Below are positions 44,848-55,608 of a stretch of DNA of 64,000 bases, piece by piece; the stretch's first letter is position 1; each line of letters opens with the position of its first letter. The DNA comes from Stomoxys calcitrans. Lineage: Eukaryota > Arthropoda > Insecta > Diptera > Muscidae. A model generated the notes under the pieces. It was not told where the DNA came from, searched no databases, and saw only the letters and a list, made by a program, of their open reading frames with translations. A program made the translations under genes and the position numbers. The stretch lies in assembly GCF_963082655.1 (NCBI RefSeq), contig NC_081555.1, positions 24,851,291 to 24,915,290 on the forward strand, written 5' to 3'.

Positions 44848-45084
44848 TTGGGTTGCCCAAAAAGTAATTGCGGATTTTTCATATAGTCGGCGTTGACAAA
44901 TTTTTTCATAGCTTGTGACTCTGTTATTGCATTCTTTCTTCTGTCAGTTATCAGCTGTTACTTTTAGCTTGCTTTAGAAAAAAAGTGTAAAAAAAGTATA
45001 TATGATTAAAGTTCATTCTAAGTTTTATTAAAAATGCATTTACTTTCTTTTAAAAAATCCGCAATTACTTTTTGGGCAACCCAA
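44848..45084 (+). mobile_element. Mariner-type MITE, copy 4 (237 bp)
   Basis: Terminal repeats as in copy 1, flanked by TA at 44846-44847 and 45085-45086. It lies at the boundary between a mini-me-like 3' end and the truncated start of a Helitron-like element. Confidence 0.9.
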
Positions 45085-46941
45085 TAGTATAAAAACGGCT
45101 GAACCGATTTTTTCAAATGTAGCAATCGGCACTATATGGGACTCAAATGAAAGAAATTCTGGTGTAGAGTACGAGTTAAGTATTATAATTTAGGTCCAAT
45201 TTCCCAGGGGGCCGTCGCGACCCCAAAACCTCCTTCATGTGGGAATTTTGGACGTTCAGGCCAATATGGCACTCAAATGAAAGGTATGCTGGTGGTGTAG
45301 ATTACGAATGAAGGAGCACTAGCATATATAATTTGTTGATATTGGAAGGGGAGGCTTACCCTCCCCCTTACTCCAACAGAACCATTAAAAAATAAAAGTG
45401 GACCGATTGGAACATTATGAGTTTGAAATAAAGGTATTAGAGAGTAGAGTACGATATTGATATTAAATTTGGTTCGAAGTACCCTGGGGCCGCCCCGAAA
45501 CAAAAAATCCCCACAAATAAGCATATTGGGTAATCATGACAATGTGGCACTCAAATGAAAGGTATTCTGGGGGTTTAGATTACGAATGTGGTCTGGAAGG
45601 CCCATAAGGCCATATATTTTGTTAATATCAGAAAGGGGGCGGACCCTCCCTCCTACTCCAACAGTACCACTCAAAAATAAAAGGGGACCGATTGGGACTT
45701 TATAAGATTCAAATGAAAGGTATCAGGGAGTAGATTACGAATGTGGTCTCGAAGAACCATAAGGCCATATATTTTGTTGATATCAGAAAGGGGGCGGACG
45801 CCCACCTCCCTCCCATCCCAATAGTACCACTCAAAAATAAAAGTGGACGAATTGGGACATTATAAGATTCAAATGAAAGATTTCCGGGAGTAGATTACGA
45901 ATGTGGTCTGGAAGGAACAATTGGCTATATAATCCGTTGATATCAGGTTGGACTCTGCCTTTACTGCAAAAGTACCACCGATGAATCAAAGTGGACCGAT
46001 TGGGACCCAAATGGAAGATATTCGAGAGTAGAGTACGGAATTGGTTTTAAAAATTGGTTTCAGAGATCTGGGGGCCGCCCGACCTCAAAACCCCTTCAAA
46101 TATGCATTTTGAGCGATCATGACAAAATGGGATTCAAATGAAAAATATTCGGGAGTAAATGGCGAATATAGTATTAACCAGTTAGGAGAGGCAAACGTCG
46201 GACGGTGAAAACTGTATAATACCCTACACCTACCCTAAAAGTAAAACTACAAAGTGGGAGCTATATCTAATTCTGAACAAATTTTGATGGGCCTCAGCGG
46301 ATGTTTTAAGATACCTATCTTAACCAAATGACAATATATGGGAGCTATACCTAAATATGAGCCGATTTCGACCAAGCTCTATTGATATTGTGGTAGTTGT
46401 CGATTCTGCCGATTTCTGAGAAATTCGCCAGTTAAGTCTTTCTGGCTAAACTTCGAGGAACTCGGTTAACAAATGAGCACTTTATTGCAATATTTCTCAA
46501 AATCAGATGAACATATAAATGAGAGCTATATCTAAATTTGAACTCTATGCCAAAAAAATGTATGTGGTAAATTTTAAGACGATCGGACACAGCTAAATCG
46601 AATCAAAAAATGATTCTGAGTCGATCGGAATACTTATCAATGGGCCTATCTCTCTTCATTCTGAGTGTTACAAACAAATGCATTAAGTTATAATACCCTG
46701 TACCACAGTAGTGGAGTAGATTATAATTAGGTCTAATTGATAGGGGACCGCCTCACCCTGCAAAAGCCCTACCTAAATGGGATTATTTTCCAATCATGGC
46801 TGTATGAGGCACATATGAAGAGCATTTGCCAGTAGATAAACCAATTTTACTGGTAAGATACATATGTTAGTAAGTTATAAACCGTTTTTTCGTTTGCGTG
46901 GTTTCAATGAAGGCGCAGTGGAGCGGGCCGAGTTCAGCTAG
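45085..46941 (+). mobile_element. Helitron-like element, 5'-truncated, with nested mini-me-like copy
   Basis: Starts within the AAAAACGGCTGAACCGATTT block, lacking the TC terminus. It continues with C-rich and GGGACTCAAATGAAAG units and ends GGCGCAGTGGAGCGGGCCGA…CAGCTAG before T at 46942, the family 3' end. A mini-me-like fragment occupies about 46180-46735. Confidence 0.7.
46180..46735 (+). mobile_element. Mini-me-like copy nested in the Helitron-like element
   Basis: GGACGGTGAAAACTGTATAATACCC opens (quoted in parts: GGACGGTGAAAACTG, TATAATACCCTACACC). Body motifs are GGGAGCTATATCTAA and GAGCCGATTTCGACC. It closes with GAGTGTTACAAACAAATGC and AATACCCTGTACCACAGTAG. Diverged and lacking a clear GTCY seed. 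Confidence 0.55.
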
Positions 46942-46949
46942 TCTTACAT

Positions 46950-47790
46950 AAAACAAGTTAAAAAGTATTAAGTTCGGCCGTGCTATAATCTTCACTATTC
47001 GTACAATATATTGCCCGATCCGCACATAACATAGTATCCGATCTGAACCCTAATTGGTAAGGATGTCAAGGGATCTAATATAACTCACTGTTTGAAGTTA
47101 CAGCAGAATCGGATAATAAATGCGACTTTGAAAAGGTTAAGACTCTAAATCAGCAGATCGGTCCATATGACAGCTACATCTAAACATTGTCCGATCTGGA
47201 TCGTATTCAGGTCCATTGACAATAGGCTTGAAACAACTCATTGTTTCAAATTTCAGCGAAATCAATTAATAAATACGACTTTTTTTGGGCTTAAGATCCG
47301 TGAGTGGTCTTAAGCCAATATGACAGCTATATCTAAATATAGCCCATATTTGAGTCGGATGTCGGGAGCCTAAATATAACTCACTGTCTCACATTTTAAT
47401 TAGATAACAAACGCGACTTTCAGGAGCTAAAGATCCTAAGTTGGCAGACCGGTTTTTATGGCAGTTATATACAGATTTGGTCTAATGTGGACCATACGCG
47501 TCTTTGATCCGATAGCTGTTTCGAATTTCAGAGAAATGCGGCTTCTTGCACTTAAGTGCCTGAATGCGCAGATCGGTCTTTATCCAAATGTAGTTCAGTG
47601 TGAACCATACTCCATTTCGATATCGGATGTCTTACTGCATTTCACTGTTTCAAATTTCAACGTAATCGGATACTAAATACGGTTTTATGGGTTTAATACC
47701 CTGAATCCGCAGATCGGTCCGTATTGCAGCTAAATGCAACTATCGCCCCATATGGACCATATTCGCTTCGTATATCGGGGGTCCTGGAAA
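46950..47790 (+). mobile_element. Mini-me-like element, 3'-truncated
   Basis: 5' end AAAACAAGTTAAAAAGTATT then AAGTTCGGCCGTGCT, followed by about five roughly 145-bp units (ATCTAAACATTGTCCGATCT, CACTGTTTCAAATTTC). It breaks off near 47790 at the 29-bp array. Confidence 0.7.
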
Positions 47791-47799
47791 TAGAAATGA

Positions 47800-47960
47800 A
47801 ATTTTGACAAAATTTTCTCTTTGCAATGAAATTTTGGCAAAATTTCCCATAGAAATGAAATTTTGACAAAATTTCCCATAGAAATGAAATTTTGGCAAAA
47901 TTTCCCATAGAAATGAAACTAAAACTAAATTTCCCATACAAGTGAAACTTTGATAATATT
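47800..47960 (+). repeat. 29-bp AT-rich tandem array
   Basis: About five units of GAAATGAAATTTTGACAAAA plus TTTCCCATA. TTTGACA and TTTGGCA variants alternate. The minus-strand frames here (47693-47941 and 47740-47937) are translations of the repeat. Confidence 0.85.
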
Positions 47961-49540
47961 TGCCTTAGAAACGCTACATTGAAAATTTTTTTTTATTAAA
48001 TTTTAATAATTAGTTTAATTTTTTTTGTTTTTTTAAGTGGCATTTGAACTGCAAGATATAGTTCTGCCTGCTTAAGAGTTCTTGAGTTGACCATAAGGTG
48101 CTACTCAACTATATTAACAAGATCATTTAGTGCCTAAAAAGAAACGCCTATGGGTAATGATAATCCTCTTAGGAAAAATATTCTTATCATCTTCAAAAAT
48201 AAAAGAAAATCGTGTGAATATTTCGCACCTCCCTAATAGAGACTTGAGACAACTAACACCCTAAGCAGCCTTGAGTTTGCAAATCCAATGAAAACAAAAC
48301 CTTGGCAAAATGACCACCAAAAACGCCTTTTCAAACCTGTTAAAAGGAGAAACCCAAAGGAGAAACACTTGACTACCGATGTTTACACAACGGATGTTTA
48401 CAAGCAAAAAACAAAGACCGATTCATTTTCTAAGGCATTTTTCGAAAGAAATGAAGAAAAACGGCCAAATATAATACAATAATCAGGATTTTGCATTGGA
48501 AGGATTTACGCAAACTCCGCCAAAACACAACACAAAACCTAAGCTGCCAAAAAAAAAGACCACAAAACAATGGCCAAATAAACGATGAGGAAATGCACAA
48601 AGAATGAATGCCCTACGATTTGAAGCCAACCACACACTACACATGTCCATAAATATTTGTCCTTTGGAGCGACAGAGAGAGAGAAATAAGAAGCGTTCTT
48701 GACTATATGCAAGTCTGCCTGAAAGTCTACCTTTACTACATGTCCGTCCATCCTTACGAGCAGTTGCCAAGTTACCTTTGGCAAAACGTTTTGCAGGTAT
48801 TATTGTTTGCCCCGGCAGACATCATGACAACTGCTGTATAAATATTTTGACATTTCTTCCAAAAAAAAAAAAATTCCAAAATTCCATTTCAGCAACAAAA
48901 CAACAGAAAAAGTGTTAAAACCCCACTCACACACAACACACAAAAGAATCCTTTCCAAAAAGGACCACATTTTAACAACGCCACTGTGACTGCGGGCAAG
49001 TTAATGCAACAGGAAATTCTATTAATGGAGATTCCTCGGCTCTTATTTTGGCAGGGTATGAATTGCAAGGATTTCAATTAAAATTATATGTCCTCCAGTA
49101 TATTATGTTGACAAATTTCGAAATGATTAAATCACACTCAAACACACATACACACACACACACCTATGCTCTTGCTCCTACAACCAACCATTAATTGAAT
49201 ATCCGTCCGCATCCGTTTGCTGGGAGAGGTTGTTGACAGTTGTCAACCAATTTCTGCCGAATTGCGGATGTGAATTACAATTGCATTGCGCTTAGTGATA
49301 CCGTTGTGAAGGGAGAGGAGGTACATGAAATTTAGTTGGAATGTTGTGAAACCCAAAAAAAAAAACATTTAAATAGCATTTTTTGGACTTCAAAAACAAA
49401 AATACAATAAAAGTTTGTTTAAGTAAGGCAAAAGGATCACCTCATCTGGACTCTGACGACCTACACAATCAGAAAGTTGATAGCGTTTTTTTTTTTTAAT
49501 TCAACAAAAATTTTGAAATGCAAACTGAAAGACAGATTGA
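47961..49540. other. AT-rich stretch without recognised genes
   Basis: A CA microsatellite lies near 49148-49163. Open frames at 48288-48482, 48483-48784 and 48889-49077 have no known domains. Confidence 0.45.
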
Positions 49541-49544
49541 TAGG

Positions 49545-49690
49545 AGTAGGCTAGGATTTAGTGGCAGTCTGAAATCAGAAACACACAGATATTTGAGTCC
49601 ATTGTCACACTACCAGCCAGATCGCTTTACAAGTTTGATATCTATAGGAAACTTTATTTCTAAAATTCGGAAGACTACTCAGAAGAAAAT
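49545..49690 (-). mobile_element. Diverged family B-like 3' end
   Basis: TTTAGTGGCAGTCTGAAATC, GAGTCCATTGTCACACTACC and CCAGATCGCTTTACAAG align in order with the 3' end of family B (TTTAAGTGGCAGTCTGCC, TTCGTCCATTGTGATACC, CCAGATCGCTTTAAAAAG). Low identity, no coding left. Confidence 0.5.
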
Positions 49691-49728
49691 TAAGGCACGA
49701 TAATTTAGATTGACCAAGCATGGAAGAC

Positions 49729-50049
49729 GAAAGCCGCCGTAGCGCAGAGGTTAGCATGTCCGCCTATGACGCTGAACGCCTGGGTTCGAATCCTGGCGAG
49801 ACCATAAGAAAAAAATTTTAAGCGGTGGTTTTCCCCTCCTAATGCTGGCAACATTTGTGAGGTACTATGCCACGTAAAACATCTCGGCAAAGGGCTGTTG
49901 CACTGCGGCAAGCCGTTCGGACTCGGCTATAAAAAGGAGGCCCCTTATCATTGAGCTTAAACTTGAATCGCACTGCACTCATTGATATGCGAGAAGTTTG
50001 CCCCTGTTCCTTAGTGGAATGTTCATAGGCAATATTTGCATTTATTTGC
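49729..50049 (+). mobile_element. Best-preserved full-length SINE (321 bp) with 13-bp target duplication
   Basis: AAGCATGGAAGAC (49716-49728) and AAGCATAGAAGAC (50050-50062) differ at one base. The head has GTAGCGCAGAGGTTAGCATG (A-box-like) and GGGTTCGAATCC (B-box), so a pol III promoter derived from a tRNA gene is inferred. The body contains GGACTCGGCTATAAAAAGGA. The tail can fold: in the family TTTGCCC pairs with GGGCAAA around an inner TTCC/GGAA pair. It is inserted in a retrotransposon linker segment that continues at 50050. Confidence 0.9.
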
Positions 50050-50335
50050 AAGCATAGAAGACATTGACGATAATGTCAACAGGATTACGACTGCACTAGT
50101 AGAGTCTTTCGAAGATAGTTGTCCTCTTCGATAATGGAAATCAGCCAAAGAAAAGCCTTGGATGACCGGGGAGATTGAAAACATTCGGAAAGAGGTCCAT
50201 AGGTTTTATAACAGAGCGCATCATAAGAAACGGAAGTTTATTACGATGTGTATTACACACAGCTCAAAAAATACAATAAAATTACCAGAGCCGCAAAACT
50301 TGCCTCCTGGAAGCTTTTCTGCGAACAGGCCGATA
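50050..50335 (+). mobile_element. Non-LTR linker segment between endonuclease and RT
   Basis: The plus strand reads IEDIDDNVNRITTALVESFE, one stop, then WKSAKEKPWMTGEIENIRKE and VHRFYNRAHHKKRKF. After a frameshift comes KKYNKITRAAKLASWKLFCE. The PWMTxEI…LRKxxxRLYNRA pattern is the basic linker upstream of RT in I/R1-type elements. It ends abruptly at 50335 against a minus-strand family B 3' end. It might belong to family A, which has the same orientation at 52.9 kb. Confidence 0.65.
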
Positions 50336-50556
50336 GTTTAAGCGGCAATCTGCCACCAGACTCATTTACACGTTTAAGTCCATTGTGACACCACAGGAAC
50401 AGAATATGGAAGATACCTTCTAGTTCCTACTGTTGAACCATCCAGATCGTCTTAAAAAGCCCAATAACTTGCGAATGTTCACATCCGCTAAATCAGGCAG
50501 TTTCTCAAAGAAATGAGAACCTAAAGTAGAATTCCTTCTGACTGCTAGTGCGGGAC
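50336..50556 (-). mobile_element. Family B 3'-end fragment (fourth copy)
   Basis: GTTTAAGCGGCAATCTGCCA through GACTGCTAGTGCGGGACAC repeats the sequence that starts the adjacent element at 50560. The two 3' ends are therefore head-to-tail neighbours. Confidence 0.75.
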
Positions 50557-52620
50557 ACGTTAAGTTAGGTTAGGTTTAAGTGGCAGTCTGCCATAAGACC
50601 CATTTAGAAGTTTTCGTCCGTTGTGATACCACAGGAACAGAAGATGGAAGATGCCTTCTAGTTCCTACTGTTGAACCATCCAGATCGCTTAAAAATCCCA
50701 ATAACTTGCGAATGTTCACATCCGCGGAATCCGATAGGTTCTCAAAGAAATGAAAGCCTAAAGTTAAACTCCTTCTAATTGCTAGACCGGGACACACACA
50801 CAGAAGGTGTTCTGTAGTCTCTTCTTCTTCGATGTCCTCACAGCTTCTGCAAAAGTCGTTGATGGCAACCTTCAATCGGTCAGCATGTTTTCCGATTAGA
50901 CAATGACCTGTCATGACGGACAGAATGACTGAGACGTCTGTTCTAGCCAATGACAGCAAAGCAGAAGACCTCTTCAAGTCTAGATTAGGCCACATAGTTT
51001 TGGAAAGCTCACAACTCCTTCTTTGTGACCATCGATCATTCGTTGTCCTTCGGGCCTGGTCCTGAAAACTTAGCTTACATGTCGCTAGAGGCATAACCAC
51101 AGATTCCAGTATTCCTGGCATGTGTAGGGTAGTTGCTAGTCTCGCAAGCTCATCCGCTTTACCATTCCCTGGGATATCTCCGGGCCGGGCACCCAGAGCA
51201 GGTGAATTTTGAACTGTTGAGCCATCTCGTTGAGAGATCTGCGACAGCTCCCTCTTTGTGACCATCTATCATTCGTTATCCTTCGGGCCAGATCCTGAAA
51301 ACTTAGCTTACATATCACAAGAGGCATACCCACAGATTCCAGTATTCCTGGCTTGTGTAGGGTAGTTGCTAGTCTCGCAAGCTCATCCGTTTTACCATTC
51401 CCTGTGATATCTCTGTGGCCGGGCACCCAGAACTGGTGAATTTGGAACTGTTTAGCCATTTCGTTGAGAGATCTGTGACAGTCGAGGGCGGTTTTTGTGT
51501 TCAGAAATACGTTCTCCATGGATTTAAGGGCTGCCTGGCTGTCTGAGAAGATATTTATGCCAATCGACGAAATGACTTTATAGCTTAACGATTCCACCAC
51601 TTCCTTAATTGCAAGGATCTTTTGGTTAACCTTTTCGATATGATCAGTTCTAGATCTTTGGAGTACACCCCAAAGCCTATCTGGTCGTTTAGTTTGGAAC
51701 CATCCGTCTAGAAGTCTATGTTACTTCTGTAACCAGGGACATCGAAGTTCCAATCGGTTCTATCAGGAAAAGTGATACAGTACTTTTTGTCAAAAAGCGG
51801 CTAAGGAAGGGTGTTATCCACACTGCCTGGAACATCGGACATTGTATCAAGCATAATACAGTGTCCGTAGCAGCCACATGACCAGCTTGAAAGCTCCCTT
51901 AACCTCACGGCAGTGGTTGCTGCAATTTGGGTAGCCACAATGTCTAGAGGCATTAGATATAGCATTAAATTCAGTGCACCTGATGGTGTCATCCTCAGAG
52001 CGGCTGTGATCCACAGATTAGACTTCCTTAGGATCCGGTTAAGTATTGAACAGTAGGTGAACTTTTGAAGCGCCGTTCACCAGACCACAACACCATATAG
52101 CATTATAGTTCTGACAACTGCAGTATATACCCAATGCATGACACCCGGTTTAAACCCCCAACTTTTGCCAATGGCTCTCTTGCAGTTGTAAGGGGCAAGA
52201 GTGGCCTTTCTTGACCTTTCCACAATGTTGTATTTGAAGTTCAATTTCCTGTCCAGCAAAACACCCAGGTATTTTGCGCTTTCTGTAAATGGAACATTCT
52301 CTCCACTCAAGGAGATAGGTTCCACCGTAGGCAACTTGTATCTCCTGCTGAAAAGATCTTTCGGTAGCCCACTTTGCTGTTGTACGTAGAGCTTCCTAAG
52401 GTACAACTCTCAGAATGCTGGAAAACTTTCCGCTAACCGCAATTGCCACGTCATCAGCATACGCGACCAATTTAACACCTTTTTCTTCCAGAGACAATAA
52501 TATATAGTTAATGGCTATATTCCAAGTAGCGGACCACCTCTGCTGACCCATCTTTATAGATCCACAGATCCCAAGACTGCCGTAATGCATATTTTAGTAA
52601 ATAAGTTATTAATTAACTTT
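50557..52620 (-). mobile_element. Family B relic, most complete copy
   Basis: 3' tail GTTAGGTTAGGTTTAAG (50563), then on the minus strand the C-terminal Cys cluster (CRSCEDIEEEETTEHLLCVC), RNase H (NIFSDSQAALKSM; FWVPGHRDITGNGKTDELAR), RT thumb (VMHWVYTAVVRTIMLYGVVVW) and SAKYLGVLLDRKLNFKYN. KLVAYADDVAIAVSGK at about 52440-52485 is motif C with intact YADD. Motif B is frameshifted near 52550. An RNase H segment is duplicated (51022-51495). It continues upstream with motif A in the chimeric segment 52621-52860. Confidence 0.8.
51022..51495 (-). repeat. 233-bp duplication of the RNase H C-terminus
   Basis: TTTGTGACCATC begins at 51022 and 51255, and the following blocks recur at that offset. 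The minus frame 51136-51600 therefore passes from RWSQRGSC directly into a second RRSLNEMAQQFKIHLLWVPG. Confidence 0.8.
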
Positions 52621-52860
52621 TTTTAAGGTAGAGTTGATGCCTGGAAACTCCAACTCCTTTATGATTGACGTCAGTTTTACATTATTGAAAGCACCTTCAA
52701 TGTCAATTTTGGTAGCCACAATGTCTAGAGGCATAAGATGTAGCATTAAATTCAGTGCATCAGATGGTGTCGTCCTCAATGCGGCTGTGATGCACAAGCA
52801 AGCCATCCCTTGGATCCGTTTAAGTATTGAGCAGTAGATGGAATTTTGAAGTAGGTGAAC
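52621..52860 (-). pseudogene. Chimeric family B segment: RT thumb joined to motif A
   Basis: The minus frame 52609-52911 reads YCSILKRIQGMACLCITAAL…LMPLDIVATK (thumb region) and then IDIEGAFNNVKLTSIIKELE (RT motif A, catalytic Asp kept). In an intact element motif A lies upstream of the thumb. Here a second thumb segment has been joined in front of it at about 52712. Confidence 0.75.
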
Positions 52861-53034
52861 GGAAACGTTAATAGACAACATGCGAGTGAGAGCAGAGACA
52901 GCGGATGACATGTTGAGGCTTTTGATGAAAATCCATTTTCTGAACTGGACTCACTCAGACACCGGAATCAGGGAATAATGAAGTTTAGCAAAGGTTTATC
53001 ATAACAGAATTTATCGCCAAAGAAGCCTTGAGGA

Positions 53035-53720
53035 GCTTCAAACCATTTAAGTCACCCTAACCTGGTGGAGCATATCCGGCGGACCTGATGGAACATATCT
53101 GGCACCTCATCTTCCCACTATTTTCACAGTGTGCCCATGACTTGCATAAACTCCGAAAGTCTGGCAGCAGGCGAAGGTGATATTTAGACCTCATCCCGGC
53201 AAGGCAATTTATGCCACATCAAAGGCCCCACCGACCTATAAGCCTTACGTCCTTTCTACTCAAAACCATGGAACGTATTGAAGATACCATGATAAAGAGT
53301 ATGACATCCAGCGAACTACTCAAATACAAACAGCATGCCTATGTCAAGGGAAGGTCGGTGGAGACTGCCCTGCACGAGGTTTTGCATAAAAAAGAAGAAT
53401 CCTTCGATGCCAAGACGTACACATTGATGGCTTGCATTGAGATCGAGGGGGCTCTTAACAATGTGCGGACCGACTCATTGATCCAATCCTGAGATCAGTA
53501 CCGATTGGACCGGGCCTCAGAGACTAAATAAACCAAATGATAAGGAACAGGTGTATAAATTGTGGGTCCCAAGACATAAATATAAGGGAGAAAGTGGCAC
53601 AAGGCACGCCACAGGGGGACATTTTATCACCACTCCTTGGCTGACCACCATAAATAATCTATTACGGATGCTGACTGAGTAGGGATTTGAAACCGTCTGC
53701 TAGGGGTTCTCGCCCCAACA
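53035..53720 (+). pseudogene. Family A reverse transcriptase (broken)
   Basis: Motifs in order: ALRSFKPFKSP (motif 0), HRPISLTSFLLKTMERIEDT, QHAYVKGRSVETALHEVLHK, MACIEIEGALNNVRTDSLIQ (motif A; Asp replaced by Glu), ARHRGTF- (motif B GTPQGG, frameshifted) and INNLLRMLTE. The YADD position (about 53698) is degraded. The intact stretch is the 93-codon frame 53211-53492. Confidence 0.7.
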
Positions 53721-53989
53721 GGTAAAAAACTTGAAAATGATGTTATAATACTTTTAAGGGGTAGAGATCCGAACCAGCAATGTATAGGGTCTTGCATATA
53801 GCATATGACTGGGCTAGACCCAGAGGTCTCAATGTTAAACCAGAAAATACTGATGTATGCCTGTGCACGAGAAAACGGAGGTGGGCCAATTTGATGCACC
53901 ACGTTTCCTCAATAAAACGATTTCCATATCTGACAAGGTCAAATACTTAGACAACACTACTGGCATGAGTGCGAGGCACTGCTGCCAGT

Positions 53990-54360
53990 GGCACAGTCTT
54001 GGACTGACGGAACCTTAGTACTGCCATCTGGAAGAGGACAGAGTGGGCCTGGGGGTCTACACTGGGAACCCAGAAACTGAGATCTATTTTAGATTGCCGA
54101 ACCATTACACAATTCTGCAGGTGGAGATCCGGGCGATCACGGAATGCGTGAGGTGGTGTGGTGCTAACGCCAGGACGTCGAGTGTGTACATCTTTACGGA
54201 CAGTCAAATGGCTATAAGGGCAATAACAAACAGGGAGGTAAGGTCACGAACAGTCCTGAGATGAACGCCTTCTCCGAGGATGGCACAATCCGCATCGTTT
54301 GGGTACCGGGCCATAACGGAGGAAGAAGGAATGAAAGGGCAAACGATTTGGCATAGAAGG
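53990..54360 (+). pseudogene. Family A RNase H (broken)
   Basis: VGLGVYTGNPETEIYFRLPN (N-terminal DGSK motif lost just upstream), LQVEIRAITECVRW (catalytic Glu) and SVYIFTDSQMAIRAI (Asp). After a frameshift come GTIRIVWVPGHNGGRRN and ERANDLA. The frame 54043-54264 holds the middle part. Confidence 0.7.
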
Positions 54361-54444
54361 CCAGAGGACTGCTGTCAATAAATATGGTTAACCCGTTGCC
54401 TTTCGGGTCGACGCAGTCCAATTTAAGGGCGTGGGTACGGACGT

Positions 54445-54669
54445 AAAACTGTGGAACAGGGAAAACTGTGAAACAGGGAAAACTGTGGAACAGGGAAAAC
54501 TGTGGAATAGGGAAAACTGTGGAACCGGGAAAACTGTGGAACAGGGAAAACTGTGGAACAGGGAAAACTGTGGAACAGGGAAAACTGTGGAACAGGGAAA
54601 ACTGTGGAACAGGGAAAACTGTGGAACAGGGAAAACTGTGGAACAGTGAAAACTGTGGAACAGGGAAAA
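54445..54669 (+). repeat. 17-bp minisatellite within a retrotransposon 3' region
   Basis: About 13 copies of AAAACTGTGGAACAGGG with few substitutions. At the homologous place in the 13918-14479 copy (about 13986-14012) only a CAAACTGTGAAACAGCGAAA pair of half-units exists, so the array expanded after the copies separated. All six frames stay open across it, producing spurious proteins (54388-54756, 54423-54722, 54431-54649, 54468-54728). Confidence 0.9.
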
Positions 54670-55074
54670 TGTCGGTAGGACGGCGAAAATCTTATGGGGT
54701 GATCCGGATCGTGAGAGAACAAGGCTAATACTGAAAGGAAGTAAGAATGAGGTCACTTAATCAAGATCGGTGCGACTAGAGATAGCATGTGTTGGGCATG
54801 TGGGGAAGATGATGAGACGTTGGAGCATTTTCTATGTCATTGTCCGACTTCGCGTCTAACAGATACCGGCACTTAGGTGGAGACACAATACCAGACATGA
54901 ACCAACTTAGTGGAGTGGTATGGAAAAGCTGGGAATTCCTAACTTAAAATCTTCTTTTTCGAGGTTACTTTTTTGTTTTTAGAGCGCACAACAAGCCCAT
55001 TACTGGCTTTGTTGTATGTCTATAGTGGCATGGGGTCGATTTATATCCGTGTTTTGTCAAAATTATAATTGGAA

Positions 55075-55330
55075 AATTCGGGAAATTTTGTCAAAAAATC
55101 AGTTTTAAAGGAGATAAATATTAAATGAAATTTTGTCAAGATTTCATAACCAAAGTAATTTTGTCAAATTTCATTTCTATACAAAATTTTGTCAAAATTT
55201 AATTTTTCTGCGAAATTTTGACAAAATTTAAGTTCTATAGAAAACTTTATCAAAATTTCAGTTCTATAGAAAATTTTATCAAAATTTCAGTTCTATAGAA
55301 AATTTTATAAAAATTTCATTTCTATGGGAA
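55075..55330 (-). repeat. 29-bp AT-rich tandem array
   Basis: Units AAAATTTCAGTTCTATAGAA plus AATTTTATC at 29-bp spacing in the right half, more degenerate to the left. Reverse-complemented, the unit closely matches that at 47800-47960. Confidence 0.8.
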
Positions 55331-55344
55331 ACATAGAAACTTAA

Positions 55345-55608
55345 ATAAGTCCTGTTTTCGGGGGTAGAGTGGGCCTTCAAGGAATTGGTCCCAAAACTTA
55401 GTATCAAATGCGTATTCTACTCTTTCATAGGAACCCCATATTGCCATGGTCGTTTATGATGTCCGATTTGGGGTTTGTTTTTGGCTTGGAGCAGCCCCAA
55501 ATGTTTGGCCCACATTTGAATATCAGATTCGTTTTCTACTCTCAAAAACCTTTTATTTGAGTCCCATACTGTCGTTATTGGTCTGTGGGGATTGGGCGGC
55601 CCTCCTAC
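55345..55608 (-). mobile_element. Helitron-like internal fragment
   Basis: Reverse of the Helitron-like units: CCCCATATTGCCATGGTCGT, GAATATCAGATTCGTTTTCT and TTATTTGAGTCCCATACTGT. No termini. Confidence 0.6.

Larger units (their letters stand above)
52900..55045 (+). mobile_element. Family A non-LTR relic (RT, RNase H, C-terminus, 3' UTR)
   Basis: Plus-strand order: RT (53035-53720), thumb fragment (53720-53950, IGSCI…HMTGLD), RNase H (53990-54360), a 17-bp minisatellite (54445-54669), Cys/His end (54770-54860, CWACGEDDETLEHFLC) and 3' UTR to about 55045. The 3' part matches the 13918-14479 insertion. The copy lacks that insertion's CCTAA tail and runs into a 29-bp AT array. Many stops and deletions. 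Confidence 0.75.

Noticed and set aside
49729..49810. Possible tRNA gene
   Set aside because: A- and B-box motifs are present, but the T-stem has a mismatch, the acceptor does not close, and the same head starts a dispersed SINE.
54388..54756. Overlapping repetitive open frames on both strands
   Set aside because: A 17-bp repeat leaves all six frames open; the frames have no independent support.
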